64,000 bases of DNA from Streptomyces sp. L2 (GCF_004124325.1 NZ_QBDT01000001.1:868001-932000); one strand, 5' to 3'; shown: positions 25,277 through 34,157, counted from the stretch's first letter. Numbers and translations: made by a program. Notes: generated by a model from the sequence alone, not told the origin.

Positions 25277-28200
25277 TTACGCTCCGCAGGTCAGCGTGGG
25301 CGTCGCCCAGTCGCCGTGGTCGTTTCCGTTGCCGTCGCCGGCGTCACCGACCCTGAGGTCGATCACCTGGGCGCCGGTGACGTCGACGTCGACCGGCACC
25401 GCGCCCTGCTTGCCGCGGAGTGTCGGCGTGGTGACCAGGGTCCGGCCGTCGGCGATCACGGAGAACGTCACGGTTCCCGCGCCGCCGGTCTCGTCGTCGA
25501 CGCCGACGTCGGCCGTGAACCGCGTGCACCGTCCGCCCAGGTAGAACTGGACGTCGCTGACCGAGTTGGTGCCGAGGCCCTTGGCGTGGCGTACGCCGGC
25601 GATGGTGATCGTACGGCCGTCACCGGCCGCGTTCTCGCCGACGCTGCTGTCGCGTTCGACCGGTCCCCAGCCGTTGGTGGACGACAGGAACGGCAGGTCG
25701 CCGACGGCGTTCTGCCCGTCCTTCGGGGCGGGCGGGATACCGCCGACGATGCGTTCGTCGACACCGGTGGCCTGCCGTCCTCGCTGCGTGTAGCGCACGC
25801 CGGTGGTGAGGGCGGAGGCGGCGGGCAGGTCCGCGGCCGGGGGCTGGACCTGCCAGGTGAAGGTCGCCGAGTCGCCCGGGCGCAGGCGCCGTACCGCGGT
25901 GGGGCTCGTCGCCTTCACGGTCCAGCCGTCGGGCGTGGCGAGCGAGGCGGCCAGGCCGGAGGCGGTCGCCCCGTGCTCCGGCACCCGCACGGTCGTCGCC
26001 GCCGTGAAGGCGTGCCCCGGCTCCACGGTGTTGGGCACGTCCAGGGTGACACCAACGCCGGGCCGCTTGGGCATCGCGTACTTCGTGCGGTCGTAGCGCG
26101 GGCTGTCGTTCTGGGCGACCCGCAGGGACGAGGCGTAGCTGCCGTAGTCGGTGAGCGACACCTTGCCGAGTCCGCCGGTGCTGCCGTCGAGGTTCCACAC
26201 GGCGATGGCGATGCTGTTGTGGCCGTGCGGGTTCAGGATGCCGTCGGGCACGGGGAAGGTGTGCTGCGGGCCGAGGTAGTTGACGTAGTTGCCGACCTGC
26301 CAGCCGTTGACGAAGATAGTGGCGCGGTACTTGCGGGACGGGTCGTCGGTGAAGGTCAGGCCGAGCGAGGTGTCCTGGCCCTGCGGCAGGTGCAGGTTCG
26401 CGTCGGTGCGGTACCACGACACGCCGGGGCGGGTGTCGGTGGCGGGCAGGGACACGGGCTTCCAGGTGCCGTCGGGGTAGCCGGGCAGGGACCAGCCGGC
26501 CCGCTCGCCGTACAGGCCGCCCGTGGAGAGCGGGCCGCGCACCGGGTCCTGGAGGTCCTCACCGCCGCGGACGCCCTGCAGCCGCCAGGTGACCGGGGTG
26601 AGCGGGGCTCCGGTGAGGGAGGCGCTGGTCAGTCCGCGCGCGGCCTTGTTGCCGTTGCTCGCGTTGTAGTCCTCCTCGTGCCCCATGTTCACCGTGAGCA
26701 CGGAGAGGATGTTGTCGCCCTGGGCCTTGACCGAGCCGTCCGGGAAGGTGAGGTCGGCGCTGCCGGTCGTGGAGCTGCCCAGGAAGGTGCCGTTGAGCCA
26801 GGCGGAGAACGCCTGCGCCTTGCCGCCCGAGTCCGAGACGAGGTGGACGCCCTTCTCCTTGCCGGTGGTGTGGAAGCGGCCGCGGTACCAGGTGTTGCCG
26901 GTGTGGAAGCCGTAGTCGTCGGCGTAGAGCACGGGCGGCGTGTTGACGCCGGAGGAACTGTTCGTAGTCGTCTTGTCGGCGACCTGCCAGCGCGAGTCGT
27001 CGAATCCGGGGGCGGCTTCCGGGGATTCGTCGGCGTGCTTCCAGTCGGTCAGGGCCGGCAGGCGGACGGGGGCGGCGACCGGTATGTGCCCGGTGCGGCT
27101 GCCCGTGCCGGTGGCCCTCGTGTCGAGTGCGCGGCCGTTCCAGGTGACGTGGTCGGCCGCGGTGAACACCTCTATGTTCTTGTCGTCGGCGTTGTCGCCG
27201 GTAAGGGCGACGGTACGGCCGCCGTCCAGGCTGGTCGCGGTGCGCAGCAGATGGGTGCCGCGCACGAGCACCGGGCCGGTCGCCGTGTCCTGGCGCCAGA
27301 ACGTCTTGGCGGTGTCCTTGTCGCCGGCGAGGAGCAGCAGGGGGCGGGCTCCGCCGCCGGTGACGCTGATGCGGGTCAGGCCCTTGTGCGTGTAGTTCAG
27401 CCGCAGATCGCCGGACTTCGCGTCCCAGGTGGTGGTGACCGCGGAGCCGCCGCTGGTCGTCACGGTCGGCTTGGCGGAGTAGTGCAGGACAGTCTCGCCG
27501 TCGCTGCCCTCGTCGCCGTAGAGGACGGCGATGTCGCGGTCGCCGATGGTGGCGTGGGTCATGATCTCCGAGGTGGAGTAGCGCAGGTCGCTGTCGCCGA
27601 GGCGGTAGTCGGCCACGATCACGTGCGAGTCGCGTCCGTCGAGCGTGATCGCGGTGCCCGGCTGCTGCGGGACGACCGGGTAGGTCGGCGTGGCGGCGTC
27701 GGCGGCCGGGACGTCCACGGCGTCGACGGACACGAAGTCGTCGGTCGACGCCTCACTGTGCCGGCCGCTGACGACGATCTTCAGTTCGTGCGACCCGGCG
27801 GCCAGGCCGGTCTTCTGGAAGATCACCGCCTGGTTCTCGCTGCCGGAATCGTCGACGGTCGACACTTTGGTGCCGTCGATATACACGTCGGCGTAGCCGT
27901 GGTTGTTCGTCTTCGAGCCGATCCAGCGGACGGCGGTGCCGTCGAACGGGACGGTGACGGAGTCACCGGCCTTGTTGGAGAAGGACTCGGTGTGCCGGTA
28001 GTCGCCGCTGGTGTAGCTCTGGTCGGCGACGTGCGACCAGGAGCCGCTGTAGTGCAGCGCCGGGTCGGGGTCGTCCCAGGTGTAGCTGGTGTCCGAGGAC
28101 GGCTTGGCGTTGAAGTCCAGCGAGATGTGGGTCTTGTCGACGGACGTGGACGTGGAGTCGGCGTGCCGCAGGACGTGGAACTGGGTACCGGTGTCCGGGT

Positions 28201-29500
28201 TCATCCGGGCGGTGTCGACGATCGCCGTGTCGTCCGGCGACACGGCCTTGATCGGGTCGGTCTTGGTGAGCGGGGCGACCGCCTGCGTGAAGTATCCGAT
28301 CAGCTTGTCCTCGTAGTACTTCGGGTCGAGCTGCCGGTTCTCGCGGATCGCCGCGCCGTAGTCGTACGACGTGTAGTTCTGCGGCATGCCCAGCCAGCCC
28401 CAGTTGGTGCCGCCGTAGGTCATGTAGAAGCTCTGCGCGGTCGCGCCGACGGCGATGTTCTGCTTGTAGAACACGTTCGCGAACTTGTCGTTGATCAGCT
28501 GCGCGCACTTGTCGTAGCCGGGCCCGCCCCAGGGGTCGAAGGCGCCGCCCTGGAACTCCGGTGTGTACAGCGGCCGTCCGGCCGGGTGGTCGTAGCTGAT
28601 GTCCGGGACGCCGCGCCACTGCGAGGGGTTGGAGCAGTTGAAGCCCTGCGGGTAGGAGTCCGGGCCGTCGACGTCGAGGGCGCCGGTGCCGGAGTTGAAG
28701 GTGCCGTTGTTGTTGCCGGTCAGCGGGACGGTGATGCCGTCGGCGCGGGCCTTGTCCTCCAGGTGCTTCATGTAGGAGTGGCCGGCCGCCGAGCCGTTGT
28801 AGTACTCGTTCTCGACCTGGTAGGCGATGACCGAGCCGGTGCCGTTGGTCAGCTGGTGGCGCGCGATGATCCGGTCGATCCGGGTCAGCCACTCGTCGGC
28901 GTACTTCAGGAACTCCGGGTCGTCGCTGCGGTTGTGCCCCGCCTTGGTGGTCAGCCAGCCGGGCAGCCCGCCGCCGTCCACCTCGGCGTTGATGTACGGC
29001 GCCGCACGGGCGATCACGTACAGCCCCGCCTCCTGGGCCATGTCCAGCAGTTCGTCGACGTCGCGCACCCCGCTGAAGTCGTACACGCCCGGCTTGGGCG
29101 AGTGGTATCCCCAGTCGAAGTACAGCGAGGTGGAGTTGAAGCCGGCGGCCTTCATCTTCTGGAAGATGTCGCGCCACAGGTCCGGGCTCGGCAGCCGGAA
29201 GTAGTGGAACTCGCCGGACCACAGGTAGGTGCGCTTGCCGTCCACGAGGAACGAGTAGCCGTCGAAGCTCACCTTGTGCGCCCCTGGGCCGGGCGCCGAC
29301 GAGGACGCCGCCGGCGGACCGGCGGCCTGCCCCGCGCCGGCCTGGCCCGCGACGAGCTGTCCCGTGACGAGCTGTCCCGCGACGGCCGGTGCCGTCATGC
29401 CCGCGGACAGCGCGAGGGTCGCGGCCGCCGCGAGGACGGGCCGCCACCTCGGACGGCGGCGGGGTCTCGGACTCCCGGAACCGCCTTGGACTTTGTGCAC
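25277..29500 (-). CDS. Giant secreted GH35 beta-galactosidase with NEW3 and NPCBM domains
   Basis: 1407 aa. The signal peptide has an Arg-rich n-region and a hydrophobic core ending near APAVAG. GH35 catalytic domain (about 75-420): acid/base Glu in AYQVENEYY (near 228), nucleophile Glu in YTPEFQGGAFDPWG (near 315). A sandwich module follows (SGSWSHVADQSYTSGDY), then the beta-galactosidase accessory domains (about 620-1090), a NEW3-type Ig-like domain (VPNTVEPGHAFTAATTV, about 1170-1250), and a C-terminal NPCBM domain (NGWGPVERDSSVGEN to the end). It should remove terminal beta-galactose from plant or other polysaccharides outside the cell. GTG 29500 is chosen over TTG 29536 because GGGGAGG lies 5 nt upstream. 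Confidence 0.93.
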   Translation of the reverse strand: MHKVQGGSGSPRPRRRPRWRPVLAAAATLALSAGMTAPAVAGQLVTGQLVAGQAGAGQAAGPPAASSSAPGPGAHKVSFDGYSFLVDGKRTYLWSGEFHYFRLPSPDLWRDIFQKMKAAGFNSTSLYFDWGYHSPKPGVYDFSGVRDVDELLDMAQEAGLYVIARAAPYINAEVDGGGLPGWLTTKAGHNRSDDPEFLKYADEWLTRIDRIIARHQLTNGTGSVIAYQVENEYYNGSAAGHSYMKHLEDKARADGITVPLTGNNNGTFNSGTGALDVDGPDSYPQGFNCSNPSQWRGVPDISYDHPAGRPLYTPEFQGGAFDPWGGPGYDKCAQLINDKFANVFYKQNIAVGATAQSFYMTYGGTNWGWLGMPQNYTSYDYGAAIRENRQLDPKYYEDKLIGYFTQAVAPLTKTDPIKAVSPDDTAIVDTARMNPDTGTQFHVLRHADSTSTSVDKTHISLDFNAKPSSDTSYTWDDPDPALHYSGSWSHVADQSYTSGDYRHTESFSNKAGDSVTVPFDGTAVRWIGSKTNNHGYADVYIDGTKVSTVDDSGSENQAVIFQKTGLAAGSHELKIVVSGRHSEASTDDFVSVDAVDVPAADAATPTYPVVPQQPGTAITLDGRDSHVIVADYRLGDSDLRYSTSEIMTHATIGDRDIAVLYGDEGSDGETVLHYSAKPTVTTSGGSAVTTTWDAKSGDLRLNYTHKGLTRISVTGGGARPLLLLAGDKDTAKTFWRQDTATGPVLVRGTHLLRTATSLDGGRTVALTGDNADDKNIEVFTAADHVTWNGRALDTRATGTGSRTGHIPVAAPVRLPALTDWKHADESPEAAPGFDDSRWQVADKTTTNSSSGVNTPPVLYADDYGFHTGNTWYRGRFHTTGKEKGVHLVSDSGGKAQAFSAWLNGTFLGSSTTGSADLTFPDGSVKAQGDNILSVLTVNMGHEEDYNASNGNKAARGLTSASLTGAPLTPVTWRLQGVRGGEDLQDPVRGPLSTGGLYGERAGWSLPGYPDGTWKPVSLPATDTRPGVSWYRTDANLHLPQGQDTSLGLTFTDDPSRKYRATIFVNGWQVGNYVNYLGPQHTFPVPDGILNPHGHNSIAIAVWNLDGSTGGLGKVSLTDYGSYASSLRVAQNDSPRYDRTKYAMPKRPGVGVTLDVPNTVEPGHAFTAATTVRVPEHGATASGLAASLATPDGWTVKATSPTAVRRLRPGDSATFTWQVQPPAADLPAASALTTGVRYTQRGRQATGVDERIVGGIPPAPKDGQNAVGDLPFLSSTNGWGPVERDSSVGENAAGDGRTITIAGVRHAKGLGTNSVSDVQFYLGGRCTRFTADVGVDDETGGAGTVTFSVIADGRTLVTTPTLRGKQGAVPVDVDVTGAQVIDLRVGDAGDGNGNDHGDWATPTLTCGA

Positions 29501-29614
29501 TTTGGCCTCCCCGACCGTTCGATCGCCCAACTTCAAACAGACTCAGGCAAAGTCGAACAGTAAGGGCCCGGCGGAGGCCGCACAATGGGGCGGACGGTGA
29601 GGAGTTGTGGGCGG

Positions 29615-30487
29615 TCAGTGGTCGCGGGTGATGGGCCGGCGTTCGAGGCAGACGGAATCCGGGTCCGCGCTCGCGCCCTGACGGCCCTTGATCTCCACAT
29701 GGGCGCCCAGCCGGATGGTGTCGTAGACCCACTTCCCGTCGTGGGGCGAGAGGGAGATGGCGCCGTCCTCGAACTCGTTGCCGATGGCGTTGAGACCGGC
29801 GTCGGGGTTGAGTGCGAACGTCAGCATCCGCTGATGGTGACTGCGGTCGGTGAAGGCGACGACCCAGCGCAGGACCAGCACGTGCTTGGTCATCCGGTCA
29901 GGTGGCTGGGGAAGGGAGGGGTACTTCGCGGTGACCGTGACCTCCGTCTCCCCGATCGGGCAGTTCTCCGACGGCTTGCCGATGGGGAAGGTCTTGCCCC
30001 CGAGGGTCAGGGTGTAGGAGTCCAGATCGACCGTCACCCGCTGCGCGGGCGCCCGGGACGGGGTGGGCGTGGGGGTGCGGGACAGGGAGGCCGCGGGCGG
30101 GGCGTCCGGCCCGGACGGTTCGGCCGGAGAGCCGAGCACGCCGGTGGTGACCACGGTGACGGCCGCCGCCCCGAGCACGGTGGCGGCGAGTGCGGTACGC
30201 CGGTTGCGGCGCCGGCGTACCGCCCGGCTCCTGACCTGTGCGCCCGTGGCCGGGACCGGCGCCGTGCCGTGTGCGGCCAGGTGGTGGAGCCGGGCGGACA
30301 GATCCGCCTCGGACAGGCTCTGCGGGGGCTGCTGTTCAGGCCGGGACATCCCCATCTGCGGGGGCTGCTGTTCGGGCACGGACGTCCCCATCTGCGGGGA
30401 CTGCTGTTCGGGCACGGACGTCCCCATCTGCGGGGACTGCTGTTCGGGCACAGGCTTCCCCATCTGCGAGGGCTGCTGTTCAGGCAC
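29615..30487 (-). CDS. Membrane protein with inactive YkuD (L,D-transpeptidase-like) domain and N-terminal 12-residue repeats
   Basis: 290 aa. N-terminus: five 12-residue repeats of the type PEQQ-x-PQMG-x-S-V (1-56). Then a basic stretch (RSRAVRRRRNRR), one membrane helix (about 98-118), a Pro/Thr linker and an extracellular domain (about 150-285). That domain starts VDLDSYTLTLGGKTFPIG and ends DGKWVYDTIRLGAHVEIKG, resembling the first and last strands of YkuD domains. The catalytic SHGC segment is replaced by GAISLS, so it should be inactive. The topology (cytoplasmic N-terminus, one helix) resembles an anti-sigma factor, and its GTG overlaps the ECF sigma gene by 8 bp with GGAGG upstream. 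A sensor or regulator of cell-wall cross-linking is inferred. Confidence 0.6.
   Translation of the reverse strand: MPEQQPSQMGKPVPEQQSPQMGTSVPEQQSPQMGTSVPEQQPPQMGMSRPEQQPPQSLSEADLSARLHHLAAHGTAPVPATGAQVRSRAVRRRRNRRTALAATVLGAAAVTVVTTGVLGSPAEPSGPDAPPAASLSRTPTPTPSRAPAQRVTVDLDSYTLTLGGKTFPIGKPSENCPIGETEVTVTAKYPSLPQPPDRMTKHVLVLRWVVAFTDRSHHQRMLTFALNPDAGLNAIGNEFEDGAISLSPHDGKWVYDTIRLGAHVEIKGRQGASADPDSVCLERRPITRDH
30321..30487. repeat. Five-copy 36-bp tandem repeat inside a coding sequence
   Basis: Units start at 30321, 30357, 30393, 30429 and 30465, each beginning TGCGGGG or TGCGAGG followed by a CTGCTGTTC core. The period is 36 bp, so each unit adds exactly 12 residues to the N-terminus of the YkuD-like membrane protein and copy-number change keeps the frame. 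Copies 2 and 3 are nearly identical, which implies recent expansion. Confidence 0.9.
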
Positions 30488-31049
30488 AGGCTTCCTCCGT
30501 CGGGTGCGGTGCGTCGCTCACGAGGTGGGTGGCGAGCGCGGTTCGGCCGCGGGACAGGCGCGCCTTGACGGTGCCGACGGCCGCACCGGTCTCGGCGGCC
30601 GTCTGCTCCACACTCAGATCGCACAGGTGGTGCAGCACGATCGCGGTGCGCTGGGCCTCCGGCAGACGCCGCAGAGCCGCGACCAACGCCACGTGATCCG
30701 GGCCCGGTTCGGGCACCGGCCGCGCCGCGTGGTCGCCCCGGACCAGCTGCCACCAGTGGCGTGCCCGCCGCCAGCGGCTCATCGCGAGCCGGTGAGCCAC
30801 CGTACGGATCCACGCCTCTGGGTCTCGTTCGCCGTTCAGGACGGAGGCCCGCCGGTCCCAGGCGCGTATGAACGCCTCCTGGACGACGTCCTGGGCCTCG
30901 GCGTGGTCGCCCGTCAGGGCGTACAGCTGGCCGACCAGGCGCGGGTAGGCCGCCGTGTAGAAGAGGTCGAACTCGTCCTCGGTCACGCTGTCGTGCTCTC
31001 TTCTCGCGGCGCGGGGCTCGTGACGCAGCGCCGCCGCGGCCGGGGTCAT
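30480..31049 (-). CDS. ECF-type RNA polymerase sigma factor (SigE-like group)
   Basis: 189 aa. Sigma region 2 (DEFDLFYTAAYPRLVGQLYALTG, then DVVQEAFIRAW, about 26-75) and region 4 (LRRLPEAQRTAIVLHHLCDLSVEQTAAETGAAVGTVKARLSRGR, about 125-170) are complete. ATG 31049 overlaps the stop of the L,D-transpeptidase gene (ATGA); a shorter GTG start before TEDEFDLFY is possible. The downstream overlapping gene encodes a one-helix membrane protein with the position of an anti-sigma factor. The sigma factor probably directs an envelope-stress regulon including the transpeptidase; its target promoters are unknown. Confidence 0.92.
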   Translation of the reverse strand: MTPAAAALRHEPRAARREHDSVTEDEFDLFYTAAYPRLVGQLYALTGDHAEAQDVVQEAFIRAWDRRASVLNGERDPEAWIRTVAHRLAMSRWRRARHWWQLVRGDHAARPVPEPGPDHVALVAALRRLPEAQRTAIVLHHLCDLSVEQTAAETGAAVGTVKARLSRGRTALATHLVSDAPHPTEEACA

Positions 31050-32059
31050 GCGGTGGGGGTGGCGCCGGTGGCGCTGTGCTCGAGCCAGCGCTTCCAGCCG
31101 AGGTTCCAGTCGCCGTAGCCGTTGCCGGCGGCGACCACGGGCTTGTGCGCCCCGGTGACCTTGATGACGTCACCGACCATCACCTGGTCGTAGAAGTCCT
31201 TGGCCGTCGTCGTGGCCAGTCCGACGCAGCCGTGGGTGACGTTGCTGTGGCCGGCGGCGGTGTCCGCGTGCGGGTTCTGGTGCACATAGGTCCCCGACGT
31301 CGTCAGGTGCAGGGCCCAGTAGTAGTAGCCGTGGTAGGTGTCGTTCGGGCCCATGCCCACGGTGCGGGAGTCCATGAGCACCTTGGGCTGCTTGTCCATG
31401 ACGACCATCGTCCCGTTCCAGGTGTCCCGCCCCGGCTTCCCCGCGGTGATCGGGATGCGGCTCTTCTTCCCGCCGGTGTCGACGGTCATCATGTCCGTCG
31501 TCGTGTCGACCGTGGCGACGAGGGACCGGCCCACGGTGAAGTGGCGGACGCCGTGCGAGCCGACGCGGAGGCTGACCTTCGTGCCGGGCCGCCAGTAGGT
31601 GGTGCCGGGGCGGAAGTCGACGCGCTGCCCGTCCAGGAGGTTGTGGTCCCGCACCCAGCTCCAGGCTCCGGTGGTGCCGGAGGAGGTACGCACGCGCAGC
31701 CAGCTCTCCACGGCCGCGCGCTCGGCGACGGGCACCGGCCGCGGGAAGGTGACGGATATCGGCATGCCGACGCCGACGGTCTGCCGGTCGGGCACGTGCA
31801 CGGTCGCCCGCGCGAGGACGGCGGGTTCCGGCATCGACGGGGCGGGCGGTGCGGTAGGCGCGGCGGGCGTCTCGCCCCTTCCGCCGTTCTTGTCCCCCGC
31901 GGCCTTGGGATGCGCCGCGGCGCTCGGTGTGGCGGCGGACGAACGAAGACCGGTGCCCGCGTCCGTCGAGCACCCGACGGCCGAGAGCAGAGCGGCGCCC
32001 GCCAGGAAGGCGGCGCCGAGCCGGCCGGCGGTCCGGCCGGCCGAACGTTCCACGTACAT
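31046..32059 (-). CDS. Lipoprotein L,D-transpeptidase with Ig-like domain and YkuD catalytic domain
   Basis: 337 aa. Lipobox LLSAVGC gives a lipidated Cys at 30. A Pro/Ala-rich linker leads to an Ig-like domain (about 85-180: VGVGMPISVTFPRPVP) and a YkuD domain (about 180-305). The catalytic centre is VTHGCVGLA (Cys near 280) with the upstream YVHQNPHAD. This arrangement is that of actinobacterial Ldt enzymes, which form 3-3 cross-links in peptidoglycan outside the membrane. The usual Arg or Asn after HGC-x is Gly here. ATG 32059 is preceded by GGGGGAA. It is the first gene of a three-gene operon with the ECF sigma factor and the YkuD-like membrane protein. Confidence 0.92.
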   Translation of the reverse strand: MYVERSAGRTAGRLGAAFLAGAALLSAVGCSTDAGTGLRSSAATPSAAAHPKAAGDKNGGRGETPAAPTAPPAPSMPEPAVLARATVHVPDRQTVGVGMPISVTFPRPVPVAERAAVESWLRVRTSSGTTGAWSWVRDHNLLDGQRVDFRPGTTYWRPGTKVSLRVGSHGVRHFTVGRSLVATVDTTTDMMTVDTGGKKSRIPITAGKPGRDTWNGTMVVMDKQPKVLMDSRTVGMGPNDTYHGYYYWALHLTTSGTYVHQNPHADTAAGHSNVTHGCVGLATTTAKDFYDQVMVGDVIKVTGAHKPVVAAGNGYGDWNLGWKRWLEHSATGATPTA

Positions 32060-32188
32060 GAGTTTCCCCCGTGTGAGGTGCGGTATCGCCTCCTATACGC
32101 ACGGGCGCACGGCCAGGTTGCATCGGTCCGGGGACATTTTCGGAAGGAACTGGTTCACAGCCGGAAGAGTTCGGGAAAGGAAGCGCGC

Positions 32189-32785
32189 TCATCCCGCCGC
32201 GCCCGGCGCTTCCGTGGCGCCGAGCAGTCTGTCCACGAGGAGTTCGGGGTAGCCGGAGGCCGGCGGGTCGATGCCGAAGATCGCCCGTACATAGAGCGGG
32301 GCGAGGAGCTGGTCCAGCATCTCCTCCACGGCCGGCGGGGTCTCGCCGCGGGCCGCGGCCCGTTCCCGGATGGCCTCGATGGAGGCGATACGGCGCCGGA
32401 AGTGCTGGACGCGTTCCGCCTGCGCGGTGGTGCTGCCGGGCATGGACAGGGCGAGGGCGCGCACGAGGAGGCGGCCTTCCGGTGTGCGGATGCTCGCGAC
32501 CCCCGCCTCCACCCAGGCGATGAGGTCCCCGCGCAGGCTGCCGGTGTCCTTCAGCGGCGAGTCGCGTTCGAGGCGGGTGGTGACCACGTCGGCCAGCACG
32601 GCCTCACGGCTCCCCCAACGCCGGTAGACGCTGGTGTGGTTGACCCCGGCGCGCTGAGCGATCGCCGGGACGGTGATCTCGGCGCCGTCGGGATCGGACA
32701 GCAGGTCGATGACCGCCTCATGGACGGCCGAACGGACCTGTTCGGGGCTCTTGCGGACGCGCGCGGTCGGTTCCTTCGAAGTCAC
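32189..32785 (-). CDS. TetR-family repressor of the divergent hydrolase gene
   Basis: 198 aa. TetR-type DNA-binding domain (about 15-65: VRSAVHEAVIDLLSD, then helix-turn-helix VPAIAQRAGVNHTSVYRRWGSREAVLADVV), C-terminal ligand domain with TetR_C-like composition (LRGDLIAWVEAGVASIRTPEGRLL). The GTG at 32785 is directly preceded by GGGGGA, too close for a normal Shine-Dalgarno. A TACGAT box lies 6 nt before the GTG, so the message may be leaderless. The intergenic region to the divergent alpha/beta hydrolase holds two TAAGCACAGA-type operators, one a 38-bp perfect palindrome, so autoregulation and repression of the hydrolase are likely. Confidence 0.9.
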   Translation of the reverse strand: MTSKEPTARVRKSPEQVRSAVHEAVIDLLSDPDGAEITVPAIAQRAGVNHTSVYRRWGSREAVLADVVTTRLERDSPLKDTGSLRGDLIAWVEAGVASIRTPEGRLLVRALALSMPGSTTAQAERVQHFRRRIASIEAIRERAAARGETPPAVEEMLDQLLAPLYVRAIFGIDPPASGYPELLVDRLLGATEAPGAAG

Positions 32786-32794
32786 TCCCCCATC

Positions 32795-32875
32795 GTAAGC
32801 ACAGATATTTGCTTCGCGACGCCGGAAGGGGCTACAGTCGTCGCCGTAAGCACAGATCTGTGCTTACGGCGACGA
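32795..32875. promoter_or_regulatory. Hydrolase promoter with two TetR operators, one a 38-bp perfect palindrome
   Basis: Operator 1 (32795-32816) is an imperfect palindrome starting GTAAGCACAGAT. Operator 2 (32838-32875) is a perfect 38-bp palindrome whose right arm is TCTGTGCTTACGGCGACGA. The centres are 51 bp apart. On the plus strand, TTGCTT (32809-32814) and TACAGT (32833-32838), 18 bp apart, form a plausible promoter whose -35 lies in operator 1 and whose start site would lie inside operator 2. Confidence 0.8.
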
Positions 32876-32885
32876 GGAGGCTGCC

Positions 32886-34106
32886 ATGACGAACCTGCTG
32901 TTCCCGGACAACTCCCAGTTCTGGTACGAGACCCTGCGGTCGATGAGTCACATCGCCTACGGCGGCGCCGACTTCGGCGAGGTGGTCTCCACCAGCACGC
33001 GCATCACCGAGGGCGACTACGACAGCTGGCACGACGAGTGGCTGGCCACGGCCGACCGGGTCGCCGCCGAGGCCGAGAAGGCCCTGGCCGCCGGGCACCC
33101 GGTCAGCGCCCGGGACGGGTTCCTGCGGGCCTCCAACTACTACCGCTCGGCGGAGTTCTTCCTCCACGGCCACCCCTGCGACCCGCGACACGACCACGCC
33201 TACGACCGCAGCGTGGCCTGCTTCCAGGCAGCGGCGGCACTGTTCACCCCGGTCATCGAACCGGTCCGCATCCCCTACGAGGACACCACCCTGCCCGGCT
33301 ACCTCTACCGGGCCGACACCACCGGCACCCCCCGCCCGACCGTGATCATGCACAACGGTTTCGACGGCACCGCGGAGGAGATGCACTTCTTCGGGGCGCT
33401 GGCCGCCGTCGAACGCGGTTACACCGTGCTCACCTTCGACGGCCCCGGCCAGCCCGGGCCCCGCCACCACCAGGACCTCGTCTTCCGCCCCGACTGGGAG
33501 AACGTCATCACCCCCGTGATCGACTTCGCCGAGACGCTCCCCGAGGTCGACCGCGGCCGCATAGCGCTGCTCGGCGCCAGCATGGGCGGCCTGCTCGCGC
33601 CGCGGGCGGCGGCCTTCGAGCACCGCCTCGCCGCGCTGATCACCCTCGACGGCCTGTACGACCTCGGGCAGACATCGGTCCGCAACGTCCCCGGCGACCG
33701 CGCCGAAGCCGAACGTCTCCTGCGCGCCGACACCGCCCCCGAACTCGACGCCGCCTACGAGCGGATCATGACCAAGGACGCCACCGCACGCTGGGCGATC
33801 AACCACGGCATGTACGTCATGGGCGTCAGCACCCCCCGCGCCTTCAACGCCTCCTACCTCGACTACACGCTCCGGGACGGCATCGCCGAGCGGATCCAGT
33901 GCCCCACCCTCGTGTGCGACGCCGCCGAGGACGAGTTCTTCAAGGGGCAGCCGGAGCAGCTCTACGACCACCTGACCTGCGCCAAGACCCTCATGGTGTT
34001 CACCGCCGAGGAAGGCGCGGGCGCCCACTGCCACCCCGGCGCGATGCGCCTGACCCTGGCCCGCGTCTACGACTGGCTCGACGACACGTTCCGCATTGCG
34101 GCCTGA
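32886..34106 (+). CDS. Alpha/beta hydrolase related to 2,6-dihydroxypseudooxynicotine hydrolase / FrsA-type enzymes
   Basis: 406 aa, cytoplasmic. An N-terminal helical region (about 1-125, with the SWHDEWLATADRVAAEAEKAL helix and a YYRSAEFFL motif) precedes the alpha/beta-hydrolase fold. Oxyanion region HNGFDGTAEEMHF, nucleophile Ser232 in GASMGG, acid in CDAAEDEFF, His in GAHCHPGA. This layout is shared by C-C bond hydrolases such as 2,6-dihydroxypseudooxynicotine hydrolase and by some esterases; the substrate here is unknown. The ATG has GAGGAGG at ideal spacing. The promoter overlaps the TetR operators, so expression should respond to the TetR ligand, perhaps the hydrolase substrate. A perfect palindrome 50 bp past the stop serves as terminator. 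Confidence 0.9.
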   Translation: MTNLLFPDNSQFWYETLRSMSHIAYGGADFGEVVSTSTRITEGDYDSWHDEWLATADRVAAEAEKALAAGHPVSARDGFLRASNYYRSAEFFLHGHPCDPRHDHAYDRSVACFQAAAALFTPVIEPVRIPYEDTTLPGYLYRADTTGTPRPTVIMHNGFDGTAEEMHFFGALAAVERGYTVLTFDGPGQPGPRHHQDLVFRPDWENVITPVIDFAETLPEVDRGRIALLGASMGGLLAPRAAAFEHRLAALITLDGLYDLGQTSVRNVPGDRAEAERLLRADTAPELDAAYERIMTKDATARWAINHGMYVMGVSTPRAFNASYLDYTLRDGIAERIQCPTLVCDAAEDEFFKGQPEQLYDHLTCAKTLMVFTAEEGAGAHCHPGAMRLTLARVYDWLDDTFRIAA

Positions 34107-34157
34107 ACGGCGGCCGGCCGACCCGGTCTCGCGGACAAGGACACGCGCACACGCAAA

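Noticed and set aside
25316..29563. 1415-codon open frame antisense to the GH35 gene
   Set aside because: Composition follows the GC-rich third positions of the sense gene; it shows no domains, while the opposite strand has complete GH35 motifs.
30321..30487. Possible CRISPR-like repeats
   Set aside because: Repeats are contiguous, in frame, and encode 12-residue protein repeats with coding context on both sides.
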